DNA of 64,000 nucleotides, taken from the NCBI RefSeq assembly GCF_018397995.1, contig NZ_BBQH01000014.1:1-64000 (forward strand), given 5' to 3'. The DNA is from Rhizomonospora bruguierae (GTDB lineage Bacteria; Actinomycetota; Actinomycetes; Mycobacteriales; Micromonosporaceae). Positions 52,415 through 60,233 of the stretch are shown here, one piece after another (the first letter of the stretch is position 1; every line of letters starts with the position of its first letter). The translations under genes were made by a program, and so were the position numbers. The notes under the pieces were generated by a model, which did not search any database, was not told the DNA's origin, and saw nothing but the letters and a program-made list of their open reading frames with translations.

Positions 52415-53563
52415 ATGGACGCCGACGGATCAACGACGGCCCTGGCCGTCGACTCGACGCGGTTCAGGCACGTCGTCAGCCATCTCGCGAGCGGGGTCAC
52501 CGTGCTCACGGCCCGGGACGGCGAGAGCGTGTACGGCATGACGGCCAGCTCGGTGACCTCGTTGTCGGTGGACCCTCCGATGATGCTGGCGTGTGTGAAC
52601 CGGGCCGTCCCGACCGCGGGCGGAATCTCCCGCTCCGGTTCCTTCGGGGTGAACGTCCTCGGCGAGGGGCAGGGCGACATCGCCGAGCAGTTCGCGACCC
52701 GCAGCCGCAACAAGTTCCGCGGCATCCAGGTGCGTGCCGGCGAACTCGGCATGCCGCTGATCCTGGACGCCCTGGCCTACCTCGAGTGCGAGGTGGTCGA
52801 GGAGATCGCCGGCGGAACGCACGTCATCTTCATCGGGCAGGTGCGCAGCGCCTCGGCCCGGGTGGGGCACCCGCTCACGTACTACCGTGGCGACTTCGGC
52901 AGGTTCGAGTTCGCGCGTGACGACGACGTCTACAAACGGGCGCGGGAGCAGGTGCTGAACCGCATCTACGGGGCCGACGACGTCGTCGTGTTGGAGGACA
53001 TCGCCCGGGCGCTCGACGTCGACAAGTCCGCGGCCTTCTACGCGCTCACCCGGCTGGCCGCCGACGGCCTCGTGCGCCGCGACCCCGAACTCGGCTACGT
53101 GGTGAACCCCTTCGACGCGCGCACCTCGGACGCCACGTTCGACGCGCGCCTCGCCATCCAGCTCGGGGTGGTCGAGCAGGTCGTCGACAAGGCGTCGGAG
53201 GCGTCCCTGCGGGAGCTGCGCCGCCGCTTCGAGGCCATGGTCGTGCTCCTGGTCGGAGACCGGTTCGTCGACTTCGGTGCCTACTTGGACGCGAATTACC
53301 GCTTCCACGAGTGGATCGTGGACCTCGCGGAGAACCCGCTGCTCACCGCCACCTTCGGCGGGCTGTCGATCAAGACCGTCATGACCCGGAGCTTCGGGTC
53401 CACTCCGGTGACCTCGCAGGCGTTCGTGGACGTCCAGCGCCGCATCACCGAGGCGTTTGAACACCGGGACGCCGAGGCGGCCAAGGCGGCGTTGCGCGAT
53501 TACTGCGCGCTCGCGAAAGAGCGGGTGCGGGAGATCCTGCACCACACCGGGGGCCGGCTCTGA
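52415..53563 (+). CDS. Flavin reductase fused to a GntR/FCD-type regulator
   Basis: A 382-residue two-part protein. Residues 1-170 are a flavin reductase-like (HpaC-type) FMN-binding barrel (FRHVVSHLASGVTVLTARDG, SFGVNVLGEGQGDIAEQFA). Residues about 180-235 form a winged HTH (LEDIARALDVDKSAAFYALT). From 250 to the end is an FCD ligand-binding domain (DANYRFHEWIVDLAENPLLT). The frame is continuous, so this is a genuine fusion. It could supply FMNH2 to the luciferase-like monooxygenase while sensing redox or substrate state to control transcription. The ATG at 52415 is chosen; longer frames to 52259 lack similarity. Confidence 0.85.
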   Translation: MDADGSTTALAVDSTRFRHVVSHLASGVTVLTARDGESVYGMTASSVTSLSVDPPMMLACVNRAVPTAGGISRSGSFGVNVLGEGQGDIAEQFATRSRNKFRGIQVRAGELGMPLILDALAYLECEVVEEIAGGTHVIFIGQVRSASARVGHPLTYYRGDFGRFEFARDDDVYKRAREQVLNRIYGADDVVVLEDIARALDVDKSAAFYALTRLAADGLVRRDPELGYVVNPFDARTSDATFDARLAIQLGVVEQVVDKASEASLRELRRRFEAMVVLLVGDRFVDFGAYLDANYRFHEWIVDLAENPLLTATFGGLSIKTVMTRSFGSTPVTSQAFVDVQRRITEAFEHRDAEAAKAALRDYCALAKERVREILHHTGGRL

Positions 53564-53595
53564 GCCTTGCCGGGTGATACTCGCCGGCGGGCGCG

Positions 53596-54900
53596 TCACC
53601 GCACCGGCACCCAGGCCGCCGGGTCGCCACCGTGGAGGTGGGCGCGCAGGTCGCCGGACCGGGCGTGGCCCTCGAAGCTCTCCACCCGGGAAACCCGACC
53701 GCAGAGCCGGCCGAGGGCCGCGCTCGCGTCGGCCTCGGTGACCTCCTGGTACGTCACGGTCTTCAGGTACTTGCCGACCCAGAGGCCACCGGTGTACCGC
53801 GCGGCGCCGCGGGTCGGGAGGGTGTGGTTGGTGCCGATGACCTTGTCGCCGTAGCTGACGCAGGTCTTGTCCCCGAGGAACAGCGCCCCGTAGTTCCGCA
53901 TGCGCTCCAGCGCGACGCGCGGCTCGGCCGTGAGGATCTCGACATGCTCGAAGGCGTACTCGTCGGCCAGCGCCCACGCCTCGTCGAGATCGTCCACGAC
54001 GACGACCTCGCCGTGGTCCCGCCACGCCGGCCCCGCGAAGTCGGCGGTCGGCATGCCCGGAAGGATCTCCTCGACCAGTTCGATCACCCGCCGCGCGAGG
54101 TCCTCCGCGGTCGTGATCAGAACCGCGGGGGAGTCCGGGCCGTGCTCCGCCTGGCTGAGGAGGTCGACCGCCACGACGAGCGGATCGGCCCGCTCGTCGG
54201 CGATCACGAGGATTTCCGTCGGGCCGGCGAAGAGGTCGATGCCCACCTCCCCGAACAACTGCCGCTTGGCCTCGGCGACGTACGCGTTCCCGGGACCGGC
54301 CAAGAGGTCGACTTTGCGGATGGACTCGGTGCCCAGCGCCATCGCGGCCACCGCCTGCGTGCCGCCGAGAAGGTAGATCTCGTCCGCGCCGGCCAGCGTG
54401 AGAGCGGCGACGGTGGCCGCCGGGATTTCGCCCCGGATCGGGGGCGTGCACGCCGTGACGTGCGGCACCCCGGCGACCTTCGCGGTCAGAACCGTCATGT
54501 GCGCGGAGGCCGTCAAGGGATAGCGGCCGCCGGGAACGTAGGCGCCGACGGCCGCTACCGGAATGTTCTTCTGGCCCAGGAAGACACCCGGCTCGGTTTC
54601 GACCTCGAAGTCGGTCAGCGACGCGCGCTGGTGCTCGGCGAAGCGCCGCACGCGTGCCTGAACCGCCTTCAGGTCCGCGATCGTCTCGGCGGGAAGCGAG
54701 GACACGATCTTGTCGATCTCCTCCGGCCGGAGGCGGAAGCTGTCGGGCGACCAGCCGTCGAATTGCTCGGAGTAGGCGCGGACGGCCGCGTCGCCGTGGG
54801 CCCGAACGTCGCCGATCACGGCGCTCACGGTGGTCCTGACCCGTTCCTGCGCGGCGGCGTCCGCGCTGCTGCCCGACCCGGTTTTGAGATAGCGACGCAT
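53596..54900 (-). CDS. Histidinol dehydrogenase-like enzyme, probably catabolic
   Basis: A 434-residue HisD-fold NAD-dependent dehydrogenase. Family blocks are VPGGRYPLTASAHMTVLTAK, GPGNAYVAEAKRQLFG and DLFAGPTEIL. Zinc-site residues are recognisable in LSQAEHG and the C-terminal FEGHA, and the catalytic Glu-His pair in FEHVEIL. No his genes are nearby; a LacI regulator is divergent and the neighbours are catabolic. A role like HpsN (sulfopropanediol dehydrogenase) or another amino/hydroxy alcohol dehydrogenase is therefore more likely than histidine synthesis. The ATG at 54900 follows AGGAAGG. Confidence 0.83.
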   Translation of the reverse strand: MRRYLKTGSGSSADAAAQERVRTTVSAVIGDVRAHGDAAVRAYSEQFDGWSPDSFRLRPEEIDKIVSSLPAETIADLKAVQARVRRFAEHQRASLTDFEVETEPGVFLGQKNIPVAAVGAYVPGGRYPLTASAHMTVLTAKVAGVPHVTACTPPIRGEIPAATVAALTLAGADEIYLLGGTQAVAAMALGTESIRKVDLLAGPGNAYVAEAKRQLFGEVGIDLFAGPTEILVIADERADPLVVAVDLLSQAEHGPDSPAVLITTAEDLARRVIELVEEILPGMPTADFAGPAWRDHGEVVVVDDLDEAWALADEYAFEHVEILTAEPRVALERMRNYGALFLGDKTCVSYGDKVIGTNHTLPTRGAARYTGGLWVGKYLKTVTYQEVTEADASAALGRLCGRVSRVESFEGHARSGDLRAHLHGGDPAAWVPVR

Positions 54901-54951
54901 GCGGTGGGGCCCTTCCTGCCTGGTGGGTGCCGGTGCTCGTCACCGTGGTCT

Positions 54952-54970
54952 GCATACGTATGCTTGTCAA
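54952..54970 (-). promoter_or_regulatory. LacI-type operator adjoining a -35 element
   Basis: GCATACGTATGC (54952-54963) is a perfect 12-base palindrome, the usual shape of a LacI-family operator. On the minus strand TTGACA (54970-54965) lies one base before it, so the operator fills the spacer of the dehydrogenase promoter. It is 51 bases from the HisD-like start and 28 from the lacI-type start. Confidence 0.7.
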
Positions 54971-54991
54971 GCGATCCAGGGATGGTGTGCG

Positions 54992-55984
54992 GTGCCCAAA
55001 GTCACCAGCTTCGATGTCGCTCGCCTCGCGGGCGTCAGCCAGCCGACAGTTTCGCGCGCCCTGCGCGACCTCCCGAGCGTCAGCCCGCAAACGAAGGAAC
55101 GCGTCCGGGCGGCCGCCCGCCAGCTGGCCTACATCCCGCACGACCAGGGGCGAGCCCTGTCCACGCGGACGACCCGGCGGGTCGCGGTGGTCTCGGAGGC
55201 GCTGACCAACCCGTTCTACCCGCAACTGCTCGAACCGTTGCGGGGCGCGCTGGAGCGCAACGGCTACGCCACCGTGGTGGTCACCGACGGCGACGGTGAC
55301 CTGGCCGGGGAGGTGCTCGCCGACGGCTCGTTCGACGGTGTCGTGCTCACCACGGCACGCCGGGGCTCAACCGTCGCGCGCGAACTCGCGCGCCGGGCAG
55401 TTCCCCACGTGCTGGCGAACCGCGTCCTCGACGAACCCGAATCGCCCAGCGTCGCCATGGACAACCCGGCCGGCGGCGCGGCCGTTGGCCGGTTCGTGGC
55501 CACCCTGGGCCATCGGCGCATCGCCTCCATCGAGGGACCGGACGACACCAGCACCGGGCGCGACCGGGCGCTCGGGCTCAGACGCGGCCTGCGGGAGCAC
55601 GGGCTGAGAATCCACGCCGGACTGGTCCGGCAGGTCCCGTTCGACCACGACTCGGGGCGTGCCGCGACCCGGGAACTCCTCCAGCGCGACGAGCCGCCGA
55701 CGGCGATCGTCTGCGGCAACGACGTGCTCGCGTTCGGCGCCCTGTCCGCGGCTCGGGAGCTGGGTGTCGATGTCCCGGGCGCGCTCACCGTCGTCGGCTT
55801 CGACGACATCGCGCTGTCCTCCTGGCCGGTCATCAACCTCACGACGGTGCACTGCGACCTTGACGCGCTCGGCCGTCGGGCCGTCGACCTCCTGCTGGCG
55901 CAACTGCGGGGCGGGCGCGTCGCCGGGCACGACGTGCTCGCCCCGACCCTGGTGCTACGAGGAACGCACGGACCACCGGCGTAG
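54992..55984 (+). CDS. LacI-family transcriptional regulator
   Basis: A 330-residue repressor. The N-terminal HTH is TSFDVARLAGVSQPTVSRAL with the hinge helix DQGRALSTRTTR. The sugar-binding-like core includes VVSEALTNPFYPQLLEPLRG, AIVCGNDVLAFGAL and VVGFDDIALSSW, where the GFDD block is characteristic. The GTG at 54992 is the only start close to the HTH. It most likely represses the divergent HisD-like gene and itself through the palindrome between them. The ligand is unknown. Confidence 0.92.
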   Translation: MPKVTSFDVARLAGVSQPTVSRALRDLPSVSPQTKERVRAAARQLAYIPHDQGRALSTRTTRRVAVVSEALTNPFYPQLLEPLRGALERNGYATVVVTDGDGDLAGEVLADGSFDGVVLTTARRGSTVARELARRAVPHVLANRVLDEPESPSVAMDNPAGGAAVGRFVATLGHRRIASIEGPDDTSTGRDRALGLRRGLREHGLRIHAGLVRQVPFDHDSGRAATRELLQRDEPPTAIVCGNDVLAFGALSAARELGVDVPGALTVVGFDDIALSSWPVINLTTVHCDLDALGRRAVDLLLAQLRGGRVAGHDVLAPTLVLRGTHGPPA

Positions 55985-56269
55985 GAGACGCGTGCCCGAT
56001 CCGGACCCCGATGCTGGCCTCGGTGGAGCGCTCCTCGGCGGTGGCGTGTCGCGAATCCCCTGCGCGGCTCGTCGGACCGGGCCGTGGCGTTGCTCCTTGC
56101 CCTCGTGCGTCCGGCTTGGCATCATCCCGACCATGATCAAGAGAATCGAGTCCTCCGTCCGCCGGTGAGCGTGACGGCCGGGCCTGGAATACCCGGACCT
56201 CGGAGTACCGTGTTTGAACACGCTCTGTGCCTGTATCACCACTATGAGTCTACCTAGCCACCGACTCCA
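55985..56269. other. Intergenic region upstream of the IclR regulator
   Basis: No gene is supported in this 285-base stretch; only very short open frames are present. Near its 3' end lies the palindrome CGTGTT-TG-AACACG (56209-56222), followed by AT-richer promoter-like sequence at 56225-56250 and the tandem repeat listed separately. Confidence 0.4.
56209..56222. promoter_or_regulatory. Palindromic operator candidate for the IclR regulator
   Basis: CGTGTTTGAACACG consists of two 6-base arms around TG, 79 bases upstream of the IclR start. IclR-type proteins bind short palindromes and often regulate themselves. The assignment is by position only. Confidence 0.4.
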
Positions 56270-56303
56270 GTCGAGGTAGAAATATGGTCGAGGTAGAAAT
56301 ATG
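56270..56303 (+). repeat. Perfect 17-bp tandem duplication of a ribosome site and start codon
   Basis: GTCGAGGTAGAAATATG occurs at 56270-56286 and again at 56287-56303. Each unit contains GAGGTAG, six bases of spacing and ATG. The second ATG starts the IclR gene. The duplication therefore doubles the translation initiation signal. Confidence 0.9.
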
Positions 56304-56304
56304 A
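56284..56304 (+). CDS. Six-codon upstream reading frame coupled to the IclR start
   Basis: The first ATG created by the tandem repeat reads MVEVEI then TGA. The TGA overlaps the IclR ATG as ATGA. It has its own GAGGTAG ribosome site. It may be a by-product of the duplication or a translational-coupling leader. No homology is expected at this length. Confidence 0.35.
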   Translation: MVEVEI

Positions 56305-57134
56305 CTGAGAGCGCCGGCCGCGACGCCCAGCACAACGGTCTTCAGCGAGCCCTCAGCGTCATCTATGCGCTGGCGGCGACCGACGACCTCGAGCTCGGCG
56401 TGACCGATCTCGCACGCCGGCTCTCCTTGCCGAAGACTGTTGTCCACCGGCTCCTTCGCGGCCTCGTCGAAGCGAGATTCGCCAAGTACAACGAGAACAC
56501 CCGGCGCTACTCCCTCGGTCCGGGCGCGTTCACCGTCGGTCTCGCAGCCCTGCGCAAGATCGACATCCAAGGTTTCGTTCGCAGCGAACTCGAGCGGATC
56601 TCGGCCCTCAGCAACGAGACGTCGACGTTCTCGGCGCTCCAAGGGCGTGGCCGGGTCTACGTCGACCAGGTCGTCCCTGACCGGTCAACGGCGTTCGAGG
56701 TCCGGATCGGCGTGCCGTACCCGCTCCACGCCGGGGCGTCGTCGAAGAGCATCCTCGCGGCCCACACGACCGAGGAATCGGAGGCCCTTCTCGCCATGCC
56801 GCTCGCCCGGCTGACGCCGCGGACCGCGACCGACATCGCCCGCCTCAAGGTCGAGCTGCGGCACATCCGCCGCCGAGGGTTCGCCGTCAGCTTCGGCGAG
56901 CGCGACCGCGATGGCGCCGGCGTCGCCGCGGCCGTCCGCCAGCCCGGCGGCGGTGTCTTCGGCGCCGTGTCGATCTGCTTCCCGATCAGCCGGTACGACC
57001 CGGCGCGCGCCAGGGAGTTCGGCGAAATCGTCAAAGGCGCGGCCCGAATCATCGGGCAGGAACTGGCCGAGCAGAGCGACCGGGCGCGGACGATCAGGCC
57101 GGTCGCTCACGAAGGCGACTCCGCTCCCGGATAA
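56301..57134 (+). CDS. IclR-family transcriptional regulator
   Basis: A 277-residue regulator. The winged HTH (QRALSVIYALAATDDLELGV, then LPKTVVHRLLRGLVEARF) occupies about residues 14-75. The effector-binding GAF-like IclR domain follows (FEVRIGVPYPLHAGASSKSI, then VRQPGGGVFGAVSICFPISR). Start fixed by the second copy of the repeated ribosome site. Two class III CoA-transferases, a DUF35 protein and a thiolase-fold protein follow on the same strand, the likely regulon; IclR proteins commonly sense aromatic or short organic acids. Confidence 0.92.
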   Translation: MTESAGRDAQHNGLQRALSVIYALAATDDLELGVTDLARRLSLPKTVVHRLLRGLVEARFAKYNENTRRYSLGPGAFTVGLAALRKIDIQGFVRSELERISALSNETSTFSALQGRGRVYVDQVVPDRSTAFEVRIGVPYPLHAGASSKSILAAHTTEESEALLAMPLARLTPRTATDIARLKVELRHIRRRGFAVSFGERDRDGAGVAAAVRQPGGGVFGAVSICFPISRYDPARAREFGEIVKGAARIIGQELAEQSDRARTIRPVAHEGDSAPG

Positions 57135-57185
57135 TGTTCCGCCCCGAGGAACTCACCGCCCCGGCCGAGGGCTCGTCGATAGCGT

Positions 57186-57202
57186 GAGGACTTGATGTCC
57201 TC
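57186..57202 (+). promoter_or_regulatory. Small inverted repeat before the CoA-transferase operon
   Basis: GAGGAC-TTGAT-GTCCTC is a perfect 6-base-arm inverted repeat ending 3 bases before the ATG at 57206. It could be an operator half-site or an RNA hairpin limiting translation from that ATG, which would favour a start further downstream near 57242. Confidence 0.35.
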
Positions 57203-57205
57203 GTC

Positions 57206-58447
57206 ATGCTCCATGCGGTGACGCCACACGGTTCTGGAGGAATGTTGCGCGCACTCGACGATGCTGTCGTGCTCGAAATCGGCGACGTGACGGGCGTCGA
57301 GTATGCGGGAAAGCTCCTCGCGGACCTCGGGGCCAGGGTCGTCAAGATCGAGCCCCCGGATGGCGCCCGCTCTCGGCACCAACCGCCGTTCCAGGGTGAC
57401 GCGTCCGACCCGGACTCGAGTATCCACTTCTGGTACTACAACACGTCCAAGGAGTCCGTCGTCTGCGATGTCACCACCGCGCAGGGCCGTGAGCGGCTGC
57501 AGGCGCTTTTGCCAGGGGCCACCGTCGTCCTCGACGGTGGCGATGCGCCGCTGCCCGCGATGCTCGGCCTGGCCGGCACCGGCGCGGAGGCGCTCGGCCA
57601 GGGAATCGTCTACTGCCGCATCACACCGTTCGGCGACGACGGCCCGTGGGCCGGATACCGGTCCAGCGACCTCGTGCAGCTTGCCGTCGGGGGCATCATG
57701 GCGTCGTGCGGCTACGACGACCCGACCGCGCACCCGGTCGCGCCGTCCGGCAGTCAAAGCCACCACATGACCGGTGTCAACATCGCCATGGGGGTCCTCG
57801 TCGCGCTCCTCGGCCGGTCGCGGACGGGCGCAGCTGCACCCCTCGACGTCTCCGCCCACGACTGTGTGGCCCTGTCGACGGAGATGGCCTTCACCTACTG
57901 GGAGTACCAGCGCACGACTCCTCGGCGCCAGACCGGCCGGCACGCCCGCCCGTACGACACGTCGGCGTGGAACCACCTCTGCCGGGACGGCCGGTACGTC
58001 TCGTGCCTGCCGCTCTACCTGACTGACGACCGGTTCGCCGCGATGGTCGACTGGTTCGACGAGCACGGTTGCGCGGGTAACCTTCGGGACCCCCGGTACG
58101 CGACGAGGGACCAGCGGACCGCGCTGCTCGACGAGATCATCCCCGTCATCGCCGAGTTCTGTGCCCGTCAGGACTCGGACTACGTCTTCCACGAGGGGCA
58201 GGCCCGACGGCTGCCGTGGGCACCGGTCGGCGCGACGTGGGACCTCCTCGCCGATCCGCACTTCATCGACCGGGAGGCCTTCGTGATGGTTGCCCGCCCC
58301 GAGCCAGACGCGACGTTCAGCTACCCGGGCGCGCCGTACAAGCTGTCCCGGACCCCGTGGTCGCTCACCGGCCACGCCCCCTCGCTCCCCCATCCCGAAG
58401 CGCCGGCACATCCCGCCGCGCTCGTCGCCAAGGGAGGGAACGCGTGA
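57206..58447 (+). CDS. Class III (CaiB/BaiF) CoA-transferase, subunit A
   Basis: A 413-residue family III CoA-transferase. The N-terminal Rossmann region contains GVEYAGKLLADLGARVVKIE. The conserved Asp that forms the acyl-enzyme anhydride is in APLDVSAHD, and the C-terminal region is FSYPGAPYKLSRTPW. It is slightly divergent from single-subunit enzymes and directly coupled (GTGA) to a second CaiB-like gene, suggesting a heteromeric enzyme such as BbsEF. The start at 57206 is provisional; the ATG at 57242 sits too close to GGAGGA. Confidence 0.87.
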   Translation: MLHAVTPHGSGGMLRALDDAVVLEIGDVTGVEYAGKLLADLGARVVKIEPPDGARSRHQPPFQGDASDPDSSIHFWYYNTSKESVVCDVTTAQGRERLQALLPGATVVLDGGDAPLPAMLGLAGTGAEALGQGIVYCRITPFGDDGPWAGYRSSDLVQLAVGGIMASCGYDDPTAHPVAPSGSQSHHMTGVNIAMGVLVALLGRSRTGAAAPLDVSAHDCVALSTEMAFTYWEYQRTTPRRQTGRHARPYDTSAWNHLCRDGRYVSCLPLYLTDDRFAAMVDWFDEHGCAGNLRDPRYATRDQRTALLDEIIPVIAEFCARQDSDYVFHEGQARRLPWAPVGATWDLLADPHFIDREAFVMVARPEPDATFSYPGAPYKLSRTPWSLTGHAPSLPHPEAPAHPAALVAKGGNA

Positions 58448-59802
58448 CCACCCAGACGCCCGATTCGCCCGCGAGCCTGGCCGGGTCCCTGAGCGGCTTC
58501 CTGGTGCTTGACTTCACGTGGAGCGTCCTCGGGCCGACGATGACCCGCAACCTCGCGAGCTTCGGCGCCGAGGTCATCAAGGTCGAATGGCCGCGCAACC
58601 CCGATCCGATGCGGAAGGTCATGTATGCCGCGGGCGAGACGGACCCGGGCCTGGACAACGGGCCGTTCTTCAACAACCTCAACATCGGCAAGCGCAGCCT
58701 CACGCTTGACGCGAAGAGCGAGCGGGGCCGGGAGATCGTGCGGCGGCTCGTCGCCCGGGCCGACGTCGTCGCCGAGTCCTTCTCGTCCCGGGTGTTCCGG
58801 GACTGGGGCCTCGGCTACGAGGAACTCGCCGAGATCAACCCGGCGATCATCTACGTCAGCGCATCCGGATTCGGCCACTCCGGCCCGTATGAGCGCTACG
58901 AGGCGTGGGGCCCGACCGCGCAGGCGCTGACCGGCATCACGGCGATCTCCGGAATGCCCGGGCATCCGCCCGCAGGGTGGGGCTGGTCCTACCTGGACAC
59001 GATGGGCGGCTCCCTCGCCACCGTCGCCGTCCTCGCCGCGCTCAACGAGCGTGAGCGGACCGGGGTCGGGCAGTATGTCGACGTCAGCCAGACCGAGGCC
59101 GGCATCGGCCTCACCGGGCCGTCGTTCCTCGACGTGACGGCAAACGGGCGATCCCTCGGCGGTGCCCACTTCCCGCCCGGTAACCGGGCGGTCGCCCTCG
59201 CCGAGGGCGAGGGCGTCGTCCACGGCTACCGCGGCGACCACGGGGTGCCGTACAACAGCTACCGCACGGCCGGTGGTGGCCACAACGACTACTGCGTCAT
59301 CACTGTTCTCTCCGACGACGAATGGATCCGACTCGTCGACGTGATGGGCCGCCCGGCCTGGGCCACTGACCCCGCCCTCGCCCGGCTTGACGGCCGGCTG
59401 GCCCGGCAGGACGACATCGACGAGCACATCGGCGCATGGACGGCGACGTATGACAAGTACGAGCTCATGCGCCTCCTACAACGTGCCGGTATCCGCTGCG
59501 GCGCGGTGCAGTCCAATGAGGACCTCGCTGAGCGCGACGAGCAGCTCCGCCACCGTGACATCTACCCCGAGCTGGAGCACCCGCTCCTCGGTCGGCGCCG
59601 GTTCGAAGGTGTACCAGTCCGGTCCGGTGACGGCGCCGTCCCCGTCGCGCCCCAGTGGCCGCTCCTCGGCGAGGGCAACGACCACGTCCTCCGTGGTTTG
59701 CTCGGGATGTCGGCCGACGAGGTCGCCGAACTCGACCGGGACGGGGTGACGTGGCCGCTCGGCGTCCCCAGGAACATCAAAGTGGCGCGCTCGCTGTGGT
59801 AG
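58444..59802 (+). CDS. Class III (CaiB/BaiF) CoA-transferase, subunit B
   Basis: A 452-residue CaiB-like protein. Family blocks are NLASFGAEVIKVEWPRNPDP, FFNNLNIGKRSLTLD and YVSASGFGHSGPYERYEAWG. The catalytic Asp is in GQYVDVSQTEAG, followed by ALNERERTGVG-type context. It transfers CoA between acyl donors and acceptors, probably activating a carboxylic acid at the entry of the CoA branch. The GTG at 58444 overlaps the preceding stop. Both subunits keep the Asp, so which is catalytic is not certain. Confidence 0.9.
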   Translation: MTTQTPDSPASLAGSLSGFLVLDFTWSVLGPTMTRNLASFGAEVIKVEWPRNPDPMRKVMYAAGETDPGLDNGPFFNNLNIGKRSLTLDAKSERGREIVRRLVARADVVAESFSSRVFRDWGLGYEELAEINPAIIYVSASGFGHSGPYERYEAWGPTAQALTGITAISGMPGHPPAGWGWSYLDTMGGSLATVAVLAALNERERTGVGQYVDVSQTEAGIGLTGPSFLDVTANGRSLGGAHFPPGNRAVALAEGEGVVHGYRGDHGVPYNSYRTAGGGHNDYCVITVLSDDEWIRLVDVMGRPAWATDPALARLDGRLARQDDIDEHIGAWTATYDKYELMRLLQRAGIRCGAVQSNEDLAERDEQLRHRDIYPELEHPLLGRRRFEGVPVRSGDGAVPVAPQWPLLGEGNDHVLRGLLGMSADEVAELDRDGVTWPLGVPRNIKVARSLW

Positions 59803-59804
59803 CC

Positions 59805-60233
59805 GTGACGCCCGCGGCGGATGAGGCCGCTCGAACCTGGTGGGATGCGGCGCGGGCCGGGACACTTCTCCTGCAACGGTGTACCCGCTGCGAAACCCTC
59901 CAGCAGCCACCCGGGCCGCTCTGTCGGTCGTGCGGCTCGCCGGACGACCTCGACTGGACGGATGGCGACGGGCACGGCCACGTCGTCGCGGCCACCCGGG
60001 TCCACACGACGACGTACCCGCACCTCAAGGACGCCCTGCCGTACTGGGTGGCGGTCATCGCGCTGCGCGACGGGGCCCGGATCGTCAGCAACCTCGTCGC
60101 CGTCCCGGACGACACGACCCTGGCGGACGGGCAGTGCGCGAGCCTGACCTTCGTCCAGGGCCCGAACGGGGCCCTGCCGGTGTTCCGCCTCGACCCGGCC
60201 GACTGCGGAGCGCGAGGTGGCGCCGGTGCATGA
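59805..60233 (+). CDS. DUF35 zinc-ribbon/OB-fold protein
   Basis: A 142-residue protein with an N-terminal helix (AARTWWDAARAG) and a zinc ribbon formed by CTRCETLQQ and CRSCGS (residues about 26-45). An OB fold follows (GHVVAATRVHTTTYPHLKDA). DUF35 proteins form obligate complexes with thiolase-fold enzymes (ChsH2 with Ltp2, BbsA with BbsB). The next gene encodes exactly such a partner and overlaps it by 17 bases. GTG at 59805 is chosen; GTG at 59796 is possible. Confidence 0.88.
   Translation: MTPAADEAARTWWDAARAGTLLLQRCTRCETLQQPPGPLCRSCGSPDDLDWTDGDGHGHVVAATRVHTTTYPHLKDALPYWVAVIALRDGARIVSNLVAVPDDTTLADGQCASLTFVQGPNGALPVFRLDPADCGARGGAGA

Noticed and set aside
47424-54900. Sulfoquinovose or dihydroxypropanesulfonate degradation
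   Set aside because: A luciferase-like oxygenase, flavin reductase and HpsN-like dehydrogenase would fit, but no sulfoquinovosidase, sulfolyase or sulfonate importer is seen and the oxygenase resembles the limonene-type subgroup.
53596-54900. Biosynthetic hisD
   Set aside because: No other histidine genes nearby and a divergent LacI regulator with operator point to catabolic use.
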